Source of the DNA: an uncultured Opitutaceae bacterium
GTDB taxonomy: Bacteria; Verrucomicrobiota; Verrucomicrobiia; Opitutales; Opitutaceae
DNA: 64,000 bases
NCBI GenBank assembly: GCA_903891325.1
Contig: CAITEC010000036.1
Span: 31,976 to 95,975 of the forward strand
Reading direction: 5' to 3'
Shown: one piece after another, positions 35,566 to 43,322 of the stretch
Numbering within the stretch: position 1 is the first letter of the stretch
Layout: the number at the start of each line of letters is the position of its first letter
The notes under the pieces: model-generated
Database searches by the model: none
What the model was told of the DNA's origin: nothing
Seen by the model: only the letters and a program-made list of their open reading frames with translations
Program-made: the position numbers and the translations under genes

Positions 35566-36127
35566 GCACCGTGAGGTTTGCCGGCCGGCGGACCGAAAAA
35601 TCCGGTCCGTCAATCTGGATTGCGACGGAATAGTCGCAGCTTTTGCCCAAGGGGGAGCGCCGCCAGAGGCCCCGAAATCCGCTCAACGCAAGCCGGCTCC
35701 GGCCCGGCGACCCGGGCGGAAAAATCACGCCGAGATCCGTCTGTGCGTGGGCGGCCGCAATATCGGGCCGGACCTCTGGGTCCGGCTTTGCCAAGAATGT
35801 CGGCCCAGTCCCCTCAAGCAGGAGGCTTAGGACGGCGTTGCCACAATCGATACGCGGGCAAAATGCCCAGCCAACGATCAGGAAGAACTGGTCGCCCATT
35901 TCATGGCGGTCGATATGGAATATGATGTCGTCTCCGGTGCAGTTCGGCCTGGGCAGCCGAAGGAGCCCGGACACGCCGGCCGCAGGAATTGCATCCCCCG
36001 GGATTTGCAGGGAACCGAGGACAGCGCGGGTAAGGTTCAACTCCTGCGCCAGTCGGTCGTTTTCAACCCGGTAGGCGGAAATCTCCGATTCCATGAATTC
36101 AAGGCGTTGGTTTGTATCAAGTTCCAT
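35558..36127 (-). CDS. Coiled-coil plus beta-sandwich protein, glycan-locus accessory
   Basis: A 189-residue protein. Residues about 1-40 are heptad-like (RLEFMESEISAYRVENDRLA). Residues about 65-185 form a beta-rich domain, IIFHIDRHEMGDQFFLIVGW, followed by DLGVIFPPGSPGRSRLALSG and SVAIQIDGPDFSV. The order coiled coil then a domain opening with a GW strand matches the proteins at 8013-8657 and 9565-10239, though sequence identity is lower. It lies between a GT9 gene (11 bp overlap) and a GT4 gene (8 bp overlap), so it is translated with transferases. No enzyme motif is seen; a scaffold or glycan-binding role is inferred. Confidence 0.68.
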   Translation of the reverse strand: MELDTNQRLEFMESEISAYRVENDRLAQELNLTRAVLGSLQIPGDAIPAAGVSGLLRLPRPNCTGDDIIFHIDRHEMGDQFFLIVGWAFCPRIDCGNAVLSLLLEGTGPTFLAKPDPEVRPDIAAAHAQTDLGVIFPPGSPGRSRLALSGFRGLWRRSPLGKSCDYSVAIQIDGPDFSVRRPANLTVHG

Positions 36128-37721
36128 TATCTGATGAGGGAGGATCGGGATTGCAGCCCGGGATCATGGCCAGGGCGGTTAGGCGTTTCTGGAGGTCGGC
36201 GGCGGCCGCATTCAGGAACACGATGTCGGCCTCATTGCGATGTGCCAGTTCCGTAAGCTGGACGATCTGTTCGTAACGGGCGAGGCTCTCGCTTCGGGCC
36301 TCGGCGGCGATCGTATTCAGGGTCGCGATGTCGGCCTCATTGCGATGGCCCAGTTCCGTAAGCTGGACGATCTGTTCGTAACGGGCGAGGCTCTCGCTTC
36401 GGGCCTCGGCGGCGATCGTATTCAGGGTCACGATGTCGGCGACCTGGCGGCGGGCGATTGCGGAGAGCTCGATGATCTGGCGGGAGCGCGCGGCGCGGTC
36501 TTCCTGGAGGGTGTTGTAGCGTTCGCGGCCGAGTCGGATGCTTTCCGCTATGTCCGCTGGCAGGGGCTCCAGGGCGACGACCCGGCTTCCGTGGGCGGCC
36601 GAATCGCCTCCGGCCAGCCAGGTTTCGAGCGCGGCAATCACCTGATCCACCGCGATCAGCTTCACGCAGGGGGCATCCCCAAAATGGCAATCCCAGCCGC
36701 ATCCAAAGCAGGGCAGGGGCTTGACGATTGCGATCGATCGGGGATTGGAGGGACGAAACCATGGCCAGGTGCCCCCTCCGTAGATGCCCGCAGCCGGAGT
36801 GCCCACGGCCTCGGCCACGTGCAGGGTTGAGGTGTCGTTGCCGAAGTAACCCTTCGCGCGCGCTGCCAGGCCGGCAACTACTGGGAATTGGCCTTCTGTG
36901 CCCAGCCAAACGCGGCAGAGAGCCGACGGACCGAGGGCGGCCATCACCCGATCGACAATATCCTTTTCAGCCTGATGGGCGCAAAGGACGACAGGCAGCC
37001 GCTGCGTCGAGCCCAACCAGGTCAAAACAGCGGCGAACGAGGATGAAGACCATGCCTTTATGGGAAGGTTTGGGCTGCCTGCCGGATTGCAAATGATGAA
37101 GCCCTTTGCCGCCAGCCCCTCCGCAGCCAGCCACCGGTCGGCTTCGGCTTGTGCGTCCTTGGGAACCCGAATCGAGGGGGATAGGGTGGACGGCCCCTGG
37201 CCCCACAAATACCGGATTAGCAGAGCTTCATCTTCGAGCTTATAGGCATCGGCAGGGGCGTCGATTGTCTCGGTGAAGAAACCGCCGGGCATATCGATTG
37301 CCTGTCGGCGAAAATAGTCCTCGGTCGTGGCGTCGAATTGCACCCGCCCCAGCGATATCCTCCGAGCCGCCGGCGCCGCGGCTGCAGCCAGCCCATGGAT
37401 CCAGTTCTTCCGAAGCGCGGTAACGACAAGGACCTCGGGATCGAATTTCGCCACCGCGGCCCTCAGGGATTCTGGATCCGGCGAAACCAGTGCGAGATCG
37501 CAAGAGGGATCCGCGGGGGTGAGCACCGGAGTGATTCCCGGTGGAAGGAGCGGCAGAACGTCAGCGAAGGCCGAGCGTAGCAGCAACCCAACCCTGACTT
37601 TGGGCCGCGACTGGCGAATCCAGTCCAAAACAGGCGCAATCAAGACGAGGTCGCCGGCTGCCTCCGGAATCACGAAGAGAATGCTCCCCGGTCCCTCGCG
37701 AATGTCGCTGGCTGCGCTCAT
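36117..37721 (-). CDS. GT9 heptosyltransferase-like protein with C-terminal repeat coiled coil
   Basis: A 534-residue protein. Residues about 1-375 form a GT-B domain of the heptosyltransferase family: ILFVIPEAAGDLVLIAPVLD, FIICNPAGSPNLPIKAWSS, YFGNDTSTLHVAEAVGTPAA and a late Cys cluster CFGCGWDCHFGDAPC. GT9 enzymes move heptose (or related sugars) from ADP- or GDP-heptose, fitting the heptose operon at 20.7-24.6 kb. Residues about 390-520 are helical and include a near-exact 35-residue tandem repeat (DIATLNTIAAEARSESLARY ...), encoded by a 105-bp DNA duplication. It begins a leftward run of transferase genes. Confidence 0.85.
   Translation of the reverse strand: MSAASDIREGPGSILFVIPEAAGDLVLIAPVLDWIRQSRPKVRVGLLLRSAFADVLPLLPPGITPVLTPADPSCDLALVSPDPESLRAAVAKFDPEVLVVTALRKNWIHGLAAAAAPAARRISLGRVQFDATTEDYFRRQAIDMPGGFFTETIDAPADAYKLEDEALLIRYLWGQGPSTLSPSIRVPKDAQAEADRWLAAEGLAAKGFIICNPAGSPNLPIKAWSSSSFAAVLTWLGSTQRLPVVLCAHQAEKDIVDRVMAALGPSALCRVWLGTEGQFPVVAGLAARAKGYFGNDTSTLHVAEAVGTPAAGIYGGGTWPWFRPSNPRSIAIVKPLPCFGCGWDCHFGDAPCVKLIAVDQVIAALETWLAGGDSAAHGSRVVALEPLPADIAESIRLGRERYNTLQEDRAARSRQIIELSAIARRQVADIVTLNTIAAEARSESLARYEQIVQLTELGHRNEADIATLNTIAAEARSESLARYEQIVQLTELAHRNEADIVFLNAAAADLQKRLTALAMIPGCNPDPPSSDNGT
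36224..36433. repeat. 105-bp tandem repeat inside the GT9 gene
   Basis: Two adjacent 105-bp units, nearly identical in DNA (period 105 between gttccgtaagctgg at 36248 and 36353), with a few mismatches near the unit edges and a partial third unit beyond. Each encodes 35 residues of helical, heptad-like sequence, so the reading frame is kept. Near-identity at DNA level means the duplication is recent or homogenised. Copy number probably varies between strains. Confidence 0.85.
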
Positions 37722-37884
37722 TTTGTCTGCAGAATGACAGGGGTGTTCAACGGTGGAATGCGAATTTGCGATGGAGCAGTCCGATCATTGGGGCCCCTAC
37801 CAAGCTGGTCGAGACGATTTCCCGCCGCAGGTTCGAGGTCGGGGGCTTTACAGCTTCACGGGGTTTCTGATAGAGGTCGGCCCA

Positions 37885-39162
37885 GTGAAAATCGCGGTAC
37901 TTGGCCTTTGGCACCTGGGTTGCGTCACGGCGGCGTGCGCCGCGAGGCATTTCGACGTGGTCGGGCTCGATTTTGATCCCTCGGTGGTGGCAAAGCTCCA
38001 GAAGGGCAGGGCGCCCCTGCTCGAACCCGGCCTGGACGCGCTCCTGCAGGAGGGCCTGAAGTCCGGCCGGCTCAGCTTCACCGGCTCCCCGGCGACCGCC
38101 TGCCGTGCTGCGTCCATCCTCTGGGTCGCCCATGACACCGCCGTGGACGAGGACGACCAATCCGATGTCGAGGGCGTGCTGGCGGATATCCGGCGCTCCG
38201 TCACGGAACTTCGAAAAGGGGCGCTCGTCCTGCTTTCCTCGCAGTTGCCCGTGGGCACCTGCCGCCGGCTGGAGTCGGAGTTGGCCGGGCTCGGCCTCCG
38301 ATTCGCGTGTTCCCCGGAGAATCTCTGCCTTGGGGAAGCCATCGCCAATTTTCAGCATCCTGACCGGGTGATCATCGGCTACCGGGATGCGGCGGCCCGG
38401 ACCGAGCTCGAGGCCCTGTTCAGCCCGTTCTCAAAGAATATCGTCTGGATGAGGCCCGAGTCGGCGGAGATGACGAAGCACAGCATCAACTCGTTTCTCG
38501 CGCTCTCGATCACATTCATTAACGAGGTGGCCCGGCTTTGCGACGCGACCGGGGCCGATGCAAAGGAAGTGGAGGCGGGACTGAAGAGCGAGCGACGGAT
38601 CGGGCCCCGCGCCTATCTCTCCCCGAGCGGGGCATTTGCGGGAGGAACGCTGGCCCGGGACGTCGCCTCGTTCATCAACCTGGGTCGGACCTGCGGCGAA
38701 CCCCTCGACGTCATCAATGCGATACGGCGCAGTAACGAGCGCCACCGCCACTGGGTGCTTGAGCAGATTCGAAAGGCTTTTCCCGAGGGAGCGGGCCGCC
38801 GGATTGCGCTTCTCGGCCTCACCTACAAGCCCGGGACTAGCACGCTGCGCCGCAGCGCGGCCGTCGACCTTGCCCGGGCGCTGAAGGCCGAGGGTTTCGC
38901 GGTGAGCGCCTGCGATCCCACGCAGCCTCAGCTTCCGCCGGATCTGGGTTTCGTGAAATTGATGGCGGGTCCGGCGGAGGCGATGGACGGAGCCGATGCC
39001 GTCGTTGTCTGCACGCCGTGGCCTGAATATCTGGCTCTCGACTGGCCGGGGCTGGTCTCGCGGCTTCGCCAGCCGGTCGTGATCGATATCGGTCGATTTC
39101 TTCAGAAGAAGGTCGCCGGGTTTCCCCTGCTTCGCTATATCACAATCGGCTCCCCTTCATGA
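37885..39162 (+). CDS. UDP-glucose/GDP-mannose dehydrogenase-family protein lacking catalytic Cys
   Basis: A protein of about 425 residues from GTG 37885 (VKIAVLGLWHLGCVTAACAA, Rossmann start). The family's parts are present: SSQLPVGTCRRLE, CSPENLCLGEAI, Lys198/Asn202 in MTKHSINSFLALSITFINEV and LGLTYKPGTSTLRRSAAVDL. At the site where active enzymes have GGSCFPKD with the nucleophilic Cys, this reads GAFAGGTLARDV (about 250-261), so the Cys is missing. Two-step oxidation of a nucleotide sugar to a uronic acid needs that Cys; this protein should do something else, or nothing. It is coupled by ATGA to the following SDR. In-frame upstream starts from 37753 add 44 unlikely residues. Confidence 0.85.
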   Translation: MKIAVLGLWHLGCVTAACAARHFDVVGLDFDPSVVAKLQKGRAPLLEPGLDALLQEGLKSGRLSFTGSPATACRAASILWVAHDTAVDEDDQSDVEGVLADIRRSVTELRKGALVLLSSQLPVGTCRRLESELAGLGLRFACSPENLCLGEAIANFQHPDRVIIGYRDAAARTELEALFSPFSKNIVWMRPESAEMTKHSINSFLALSITFINEVARLCDATGADAKEVEAGLKSERRIGPRAYLSPSGAFAGGTLARDVASFINLGRTCGEPLDVINAIRRSNERHRHWVLEQIRKAFPEGAGRRIALLGLTYKPGTSTLRRSAAVDLARALKAEGFAVSACDPTQPQLPPDLGFVKLMAGPAEAMDGADAVVVCTPWPEYLALDWPGLVSRLRQPVVIDIGRFLQKKVAGFPLLRYITIGSPS

Positions 39163-40022
39163 AACTTTCCGGAATCAACGCCATCATAACCGGAGCCAGC
39201 CAGGGCCTCGGGCTCGAAATCGCACGCGCCTACCTGAGGGAGGGCGCGAGCCTGGCGCTCTGCGCCCGGGACGGGGGCAAGCTGGCGGAGGCCGCGGAGG
39301 CGCTCAGGGCCTCGGCCCCGCCCGGCCTTAAGATATTCTCCCAGCCCTGCGACGTCGCCAATCCGGCCGAGGTGGGCTCCTTCGTCGAGTCCGCGCTGGC
39401 CGCACTGGGACCGGTGCAGGTGCTCGTCAACAACGCGGGCGTCTACGGCCCGAAGGGACCCGTCGAATCCGTGGACTGGGAGGAGTGGACCCGGGCCGTG
39501 GAGATCAACCTTTACGGCACCCTGCTTCCGTGCCGCTCACTGATACCGCATTTCAAGTCCCGGGGCGGCGGCAAGATCATCAACCTTTCCGGAGGGGGTG
39601 CGACCAACCCGCTGCCCTTCATCAGCGCCTACGCGGCCTCGAAGGCCGCAGTCGTCCGCCTGAGCGAGACGCTTGCCGAGGAACTGAAGGATTTCCACGT
39701 CGACGTGAACGCGGTGGCGCCGGGGCCGCTCAACACGCGCATGCTCGAGGAGGTGCTTGAGGCGGGGCGGGATTTGGTCGGGGAGTCCAATTACAGAAAA
39801 GCTGTCGCCCAGAAGGCAAAGGGGGGGACATCTCCCGAGGTGGCGGCGGGCCTGTGCGTGTTCCTGGCCTCGCGCGCCAGCGACGGGATAACGGGCAGGC
39901 TCATCTCGGCGGTCTGGGACCCCTGGAAGGACTTGCCGGGGCGCCTCGACGAACTCGGGAAGTCGGACATCTACACCCTGCGGCGAATCGTGCCGGAGGA
40001 CCGCGGACTCAAGTGGTCGTGA
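39159..40022 (+). CDS. Short-chain dehydrogenase/reductase (SDR)
   Basis: A 287-residue classical SDR: cofactor loop TGASQGLG (11-18), NNAG (91-94), Ser144 in IINLSGGG and the catalytic YAASK (Tyr158, Lys162). The acceptor segment APGPLNTRMLEEVLE follows. It reduces or oxidises a carbonyl with NAD(P)(H); the substrate is unknown. It starts with a 4-bp overlap (ATGA) at the end of the Cys-less dehydrogenase, so the two probably act in sequence, for example on a keto-sugar. Its 3' end overlaps the convergent Wzt gene by 14 bp. Confidence 0.87.
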   Translation: MKLSGINAIITGASQGLGLEIARAYLREGASLALCARDGGKLAEAAEALRASAPPGLKIFSQPCDVANPAEVGSFVESALAALGPVQVLVNNAGVYGPKGPVESVDWEEWTRAVEINLYGTLLPCRSLIPHFKSRGGGKIINLSGGGATNPLPFISAYAASKAAVVRLSETLAEELKDFHVDVNAVAPGPLNTRMLEEVLEAGRDLVGESNYRKAVAQKAKGGTSPEVAAGLCVFLASRASDGITGRLISAVWDPWKDLPGRLDELGKSDIYTLRRIVPEDRGLKWS

Positions 40023-41385
40023 CCGGGTCCGGCCGCCCGGCCGGGCGGGTGTAGGCGATTTGGAGAGGGAGCTGGGCGATCCCGTAGAAGGGCCAGGCAT
40101 CCTGGGTCTCGTAGTGGACGGTGACCGGCCCAAGGCCCTCGATCACGTCGTGGAAGATGCCGAAGTTGGGCCCCTCGGTGCTCGGTTCGCTGCAGTCGAG
40201 GGTCAGGGTGTAAGTGCCGGGATTGACCGTGAATCCGAGTGCAAATCGGATGATCAGCTCCTCGCCCGCTCGCAGGGGGGGGAGCGCGACGCGGAGCTGC
40301 CGGGATCCGGCGGCGAAGACAAGATTGGACATCCGGTCGTGCAGGCGCAGCCCGACGATGGGCGCGCCGATGTCCGCATTTGCCCGGACAACCGCATGGA
40401 TCCGCGCGGTCCCGCCCATCCGCACATTCGGTATGCCGCGTCCCTCCTCGTTGAGGAAGGCAATCGCCTGGAACTCCATGCCGCGAAGGCCGTGCCTCGC
40501 CTTGGCCCCCGCGATGAGGTTTGCCGCCGCAACCGCCTCGCGGCCCAGTTCCAGCTTGGTCTCGGGGGCTGTCTCGACGGACGGCGCCGGCCCCCTTTCA
40601 CCCTCGAGGCTGAAATACCGGCTCGTGCACTCCTCGGGTGAGCCGCGGTAGGCCATCCTTCCCTGGCTCAGGAGGATTCCCTGGTGGCAGAGGTTCTGGA
40701 CGGCTGCCGTATCGTGGGAGACGAAGAGAAGCGTCGTGCCCTGGTCGAGGATCTCGCGGATCCGCCGGAAGCATTTCTGCTGGAAAAAGACATCCCCGAC
40801 GCTCAACGCCTCGTCGACGATCAGGATGTCGGGATTGCTGGATATCGCGACGGCGAAGGCCAGGCGCACGGCCATGCCGCTGCTGTAGGTCTTCGTGGGC
40901 TCGTCGATGAACGCGCCGATGTCCGCGAAACCGGCAATCGAGTCGAATTTCCCGTCCATCTCCTCCCGGGTGAACCCGTGGACCGCCCCGTTGAGGTAGA
41001 CGTTCTCCCTTCCCGTGAAATCCGGGTTGAAGCCGCTTCCAAGCTCGAGGAGGGCCGCCACGCGCCCGTTGATCTCCACGGTGCCGGAGGTGGGTTGGAG
41101 TGTCCCGGCGATGATCTGGAGAAGCGTGGATTTTCCCGAGCCGTTGCGCCCGATGATGCCCAGGCTTTTGCCTCGGGGCAGCTCGAAGGAGATGTCACCG
41201 AGCGCTTGAAAGTCGCGGAAGCGCGCGCCGGCGCGCGCCTTGAGCCGCGTCGCGACCGATCCGCCGGCGGGAAAGAGGCGGGCAGCCGCGGTCAACGCGG
41301 GGGATGCGAGCCGGGCGAACGGGCTTTCCCATATCCGGTAGGCCTTGGAGACGCAGTCGACGCGTATCGCTATCGAGGAATCCAT
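40009..41385 (-). CDS. wzt: Polysaccharide ABC exporter ATP-binding protein with sugar-binding C-terminus
   Basis: A 458-residue protein. The nucleotide-binding domain carries Walker A GRNGSGKST (79-87), signature YSSGM (167-171), Walker B ILIVDE (187-192) and the switch His in LLFVSHD. Residues about 300-440 form a beta-sandwich like the Wzt C-terminal domain, which recognises the modified chain end in O-antigen exporters. With the permease at 42408-43226 it would export lipid-linked polysaccharide across the inner membrane. The gene order, permease-gmd-ATPase with 10 and 28 bp gaps, is common in such loci. Confidence 0.9.
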   Translation of the reverse strand: MDSSIAIRVDCVSKAYRIWESPFARLASPALTAAARLFPAGGSVATRLKARAGARFRDFQALGDISFELPRGKSLGIIGRNGSGKSTLLQIIAGTLQPTSGTVEINGRVAALLELGSGFNPDFTGRENVYLNGAVHGFTREEMDGKFDSIAGFADIGAFIDEPTKTYSSGMAVRLAFAVAISSNPDILIVDEALSVGDVFFQQKCFRRIREILDQGTTLLFVSHDTAAVQNLCHQGILLSQGRMAYRGSPEECTSRYFSLEGERGPAPSVETAPETKLELGREAVAAANLIAGAKARHGLRGMEFQAIAFLNEEGRGIPNVRMGGTARIHAVVRANADIGAPIVGLRLHDRMSNLVFAAGSRQLRVALPPLRAGEELIIRFALGFTVNPGTYTLTLDCSEPSTEGPNFGIFHDVIEGLGPVTVHYETQDAWPFYGIAQLPLQIAYTRPAGRPDPVTTT

Positions 41386-41413
41386 TTGGCTTTTTGTTCC
41401 CGGGAGACGGAGC

Positions 41414-42397
41414 CTAGGGCAGCGAGCCCAGGTCCGCGTCGGTCATGAGCTCGGCAAGCTCCTTCATCCGGACCTTTGGTTCCCAACCGAGGTTTTTTCG
41501 GGCCTTGGAGTAGTCCCCGATCAGGAGGTCGACCTCCGCCGGCCGGAGCAGCCTTTCGTCGAACTTCACGTGATCCTTCCAGTCCAGCCCGAGCCGCCCG
41601 AACGATGCGTCGAGGAAATCGCCGATCGTGTGGGTCTCGTTGGTGGCCAGGATGTAGTCGTCGGGCTTGTCCTGCTGGAGCATCCGCCACATGCCCTCGA
41701 CGTATTCCTTTGCGTAGCCCCAGTCCCGGCGGGAATCGAGGTTGCCGAGGTGAAGCTCCTTCTGGAGGCCCTTCTTGATCCGGGCGGCGGCAATCGTGAT
41801 CTTGCGCGTGACGAAATTCTCGCCGCGTCGCGGCGACTCGTGGTTGAAGAGGATTCCGCTGCACGCAAACAGATTGTAGGACTCCCGGTAATTGACCGTC
41901 AGCCAATGGGCGAAAACCTTCGCGCAGCCATAGGGCGATCGAGGCCAGAACGGGGTCGATTCCCGCTGGGGAACGTCCTGGACCTTGCCGAACATCTCCG
42001 AGGAGGAGGCCTGGTAGAAACGGACCTTCTTGCCGATTCCCGACTCGATCACCGCCTCCAGGATGCGGGCCGCCCCGACTCCGGTGATGTCGGCGGTGTA
42101 CTCCGGGATATCGAAGCTGATCCGCACATGGCTTTGCGCAGCGAGGTTGTAAATTTCGTCGGGCTGCAGGTGGTAGAGGAGCTTGACCAGTGAAACGCTG
42201 TCGGCGAGGTCTCCGTAGTGCAGGTAAAGGCGCTGGTTCGGGCCGGATTCGTACGGACGCAGATGGTCGATCCGGGTGCGGTTGATCGTGCTGGCCCGCC
42301 GGACAAGGCCGTGGACCTCGTAGCCCTTCTCAAGGAGCAGGTCGGCGAGGTAGGAGCCATCCTGGCCCGTTATTCCGGTGATGAACGCTTTTCGCAT
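41414..42397 (-). CDS. gmd: GDP-mannose 4,6-dehydratase or GDP-heptose 4,6-dehydratase
   Basis: A 327-residue extended SDR of the GMD family: [20 protein letters not shown] (cofactor loop, Gly8-Gly11-Gly14), [37 protein letters not shown] and SPYGCAK (catalytic Tyr/Lys). [15 protein letters not shown] is also typical. GMD turns GDP-mannose into GDP-4-keto-6-deoxymannose. Close homologues instead use GDP-D-glycero-D-manno-heptose, and this window encodes a route to that sugar, so either substrate is possible. ATG 42397 starts the conserved region; upstream starts add nine residues. It lies between wzm and wzt. Confidence 0.88.
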   Translation of the reverse strand: MRKAFITGITGQDGSYLADLLLEKGYEVHGLVRRASTINRTRIDHLRPYESGPNQRLYLHYGDLADSVSLVKLLYHLQPDEIYNLAAQSHVRISFDIPEYTADITGVGAARILEAVIESGIGKKVRFYQASSSEMFGKVQDVPQRESTPFWPRSPYGCAKVFAHWLTVNYRESYNLFACSGILFNHESPRRGENFVTRKITIAAARIKKGLQKELHLGNLDSRRDWGYAKEYVEGMWRMLQQDKPDDYILATNETHTIGDFLDASFGRLGLDWKDHVKFDERLLRPAEVDLLIGDYSKARKNLGWEPKVRMKELAELMTDADLGSLP

Positions 42398-42407
42398 TGG
42401 GTTGATC

Positions 42408-43226
42408 CTAGATAACGTCGGCAAAGGTCGGTTTCAGCTTCCTGAAAAATACGGCACCCAAAATGAATGCCGCAAATCCAAATGCATAGAGATAGGCGAG
42501 ATAGCCCAGGTCAATCGGCCGGTGCCAGAGCAGGGCGTTCCTGGAAAGCTCGACGGCATGGATGAGGGGATTGAGCCGAAGGAAAATCCAGACGGAGTGC
42601 GGCACGATCCGGTGGGAGTAGAACACGGCGCTCGCGTAGATCAGCACCTGTCCGAAGAACTGGGCAGCCTGGCCGACGTCCCGCAGGAAAACGCCGAGCG
42701 CCGAGCCGAACCAGGCCAGGCCAAACGCGATGAGGATGACGGGCAGGATGACCACGGGCATCCAAAGGGCGGACCAGGTGAGCCCGGGCCCGGCGAAGGC
42801 AACCCCGAGGATCCCCAGCGACATCGAGATGAGGAAATGGAAGACGGCCGCGCCGACGCTGGCCGCGGGCAGCACCTCAAGGGGAAAAACGACCTTCTTC
42901 ACGAAATTGGGTTGGCTGACGATCAGCAGGGGGCTGGTGGCCGTGATCTCGACCACCAGGTTGAGGATGGCCAGGCTGACGAAGAGCCCGAGCGCGTAGT
43001 CCATCCGCGTCTCGGTGGCGACCACGTTGTATTTCCCGCCGAAAATGTAGCCGAACACGAATAGGTAGAGCCCGAAGCTCAGGAGGGGGGTCAGAACGGA
43101 CCAGAGCAGCCCCAGGTGGCTGCCCTTGTGGCGAATCTCCACGTTCCGGAGGGTGAACTGCCAGATCAACTGGCGGTTTTTCCATAGGCCGGAACCGATC
43201 GATCCGGATTTACCCGAGGGTGGCAT
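42408..43226 (-). CDS. wzm: Polysaccharide ABC exporter permease
   Basis: A 272-residue protein with six hydrophobic segments. The N-terminal amphipathic entry reads [20 protein letters not shown], followed by [20 protein letters not shown], the usual opening of Wzm/ABC-2 permeases. [16 protein letters not shown] and [18 protein letters not shown] near the C-terminus are also typical. It would form the channel that exports undecaprenyl-linked polysaccharide with the ATPase at 40009-41385. I chose ATG 43226; in-frame starts at 43283 and 43310 would add up to 28 residues and overlap the divergent gene. Confidence 0.87.
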   Translation of the reverse strand: MPPSGKSGSIGSGLWKNRQLIWQFTLRNVEIRHKGSHLGLLWSVLTPLLSFGLYLFVFGYIFGGKYNVVATETRMDYALGLFVSLAILNLVVEITATSPLLIVSQPNFVKKVVFPLEVLPAASVGAAVFHFLISMSLGILGVAFAGPGLTWSALWMPVVILPVILIAFGLAWFGSALGVFLRDVGQAAQFFGQVLIYASAVFYSHRIVPHSVWIFLRLNPLIHAVELSRNALLWHRPIDLGYLAYLYAFGFAAFILGAVFFRKLKPTFADVI

Positions 43227-43322
43227 GATTTTGGTGGATACGGGCGTTCCGTGTTCTTCTCGGATGGCCCAGGAGTCGGCCATATGACCCAAAATTGCGG
43301 GGAGGGACAACTCACAAAGTGG

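Noticed and set aside
36224..36433. Direct repeats suggestive of a CRISPR-like array
   Set aside because: Units are contiguous without spacers, 105 bp long and in frame within a gene, so this is a coding tandem repeat.
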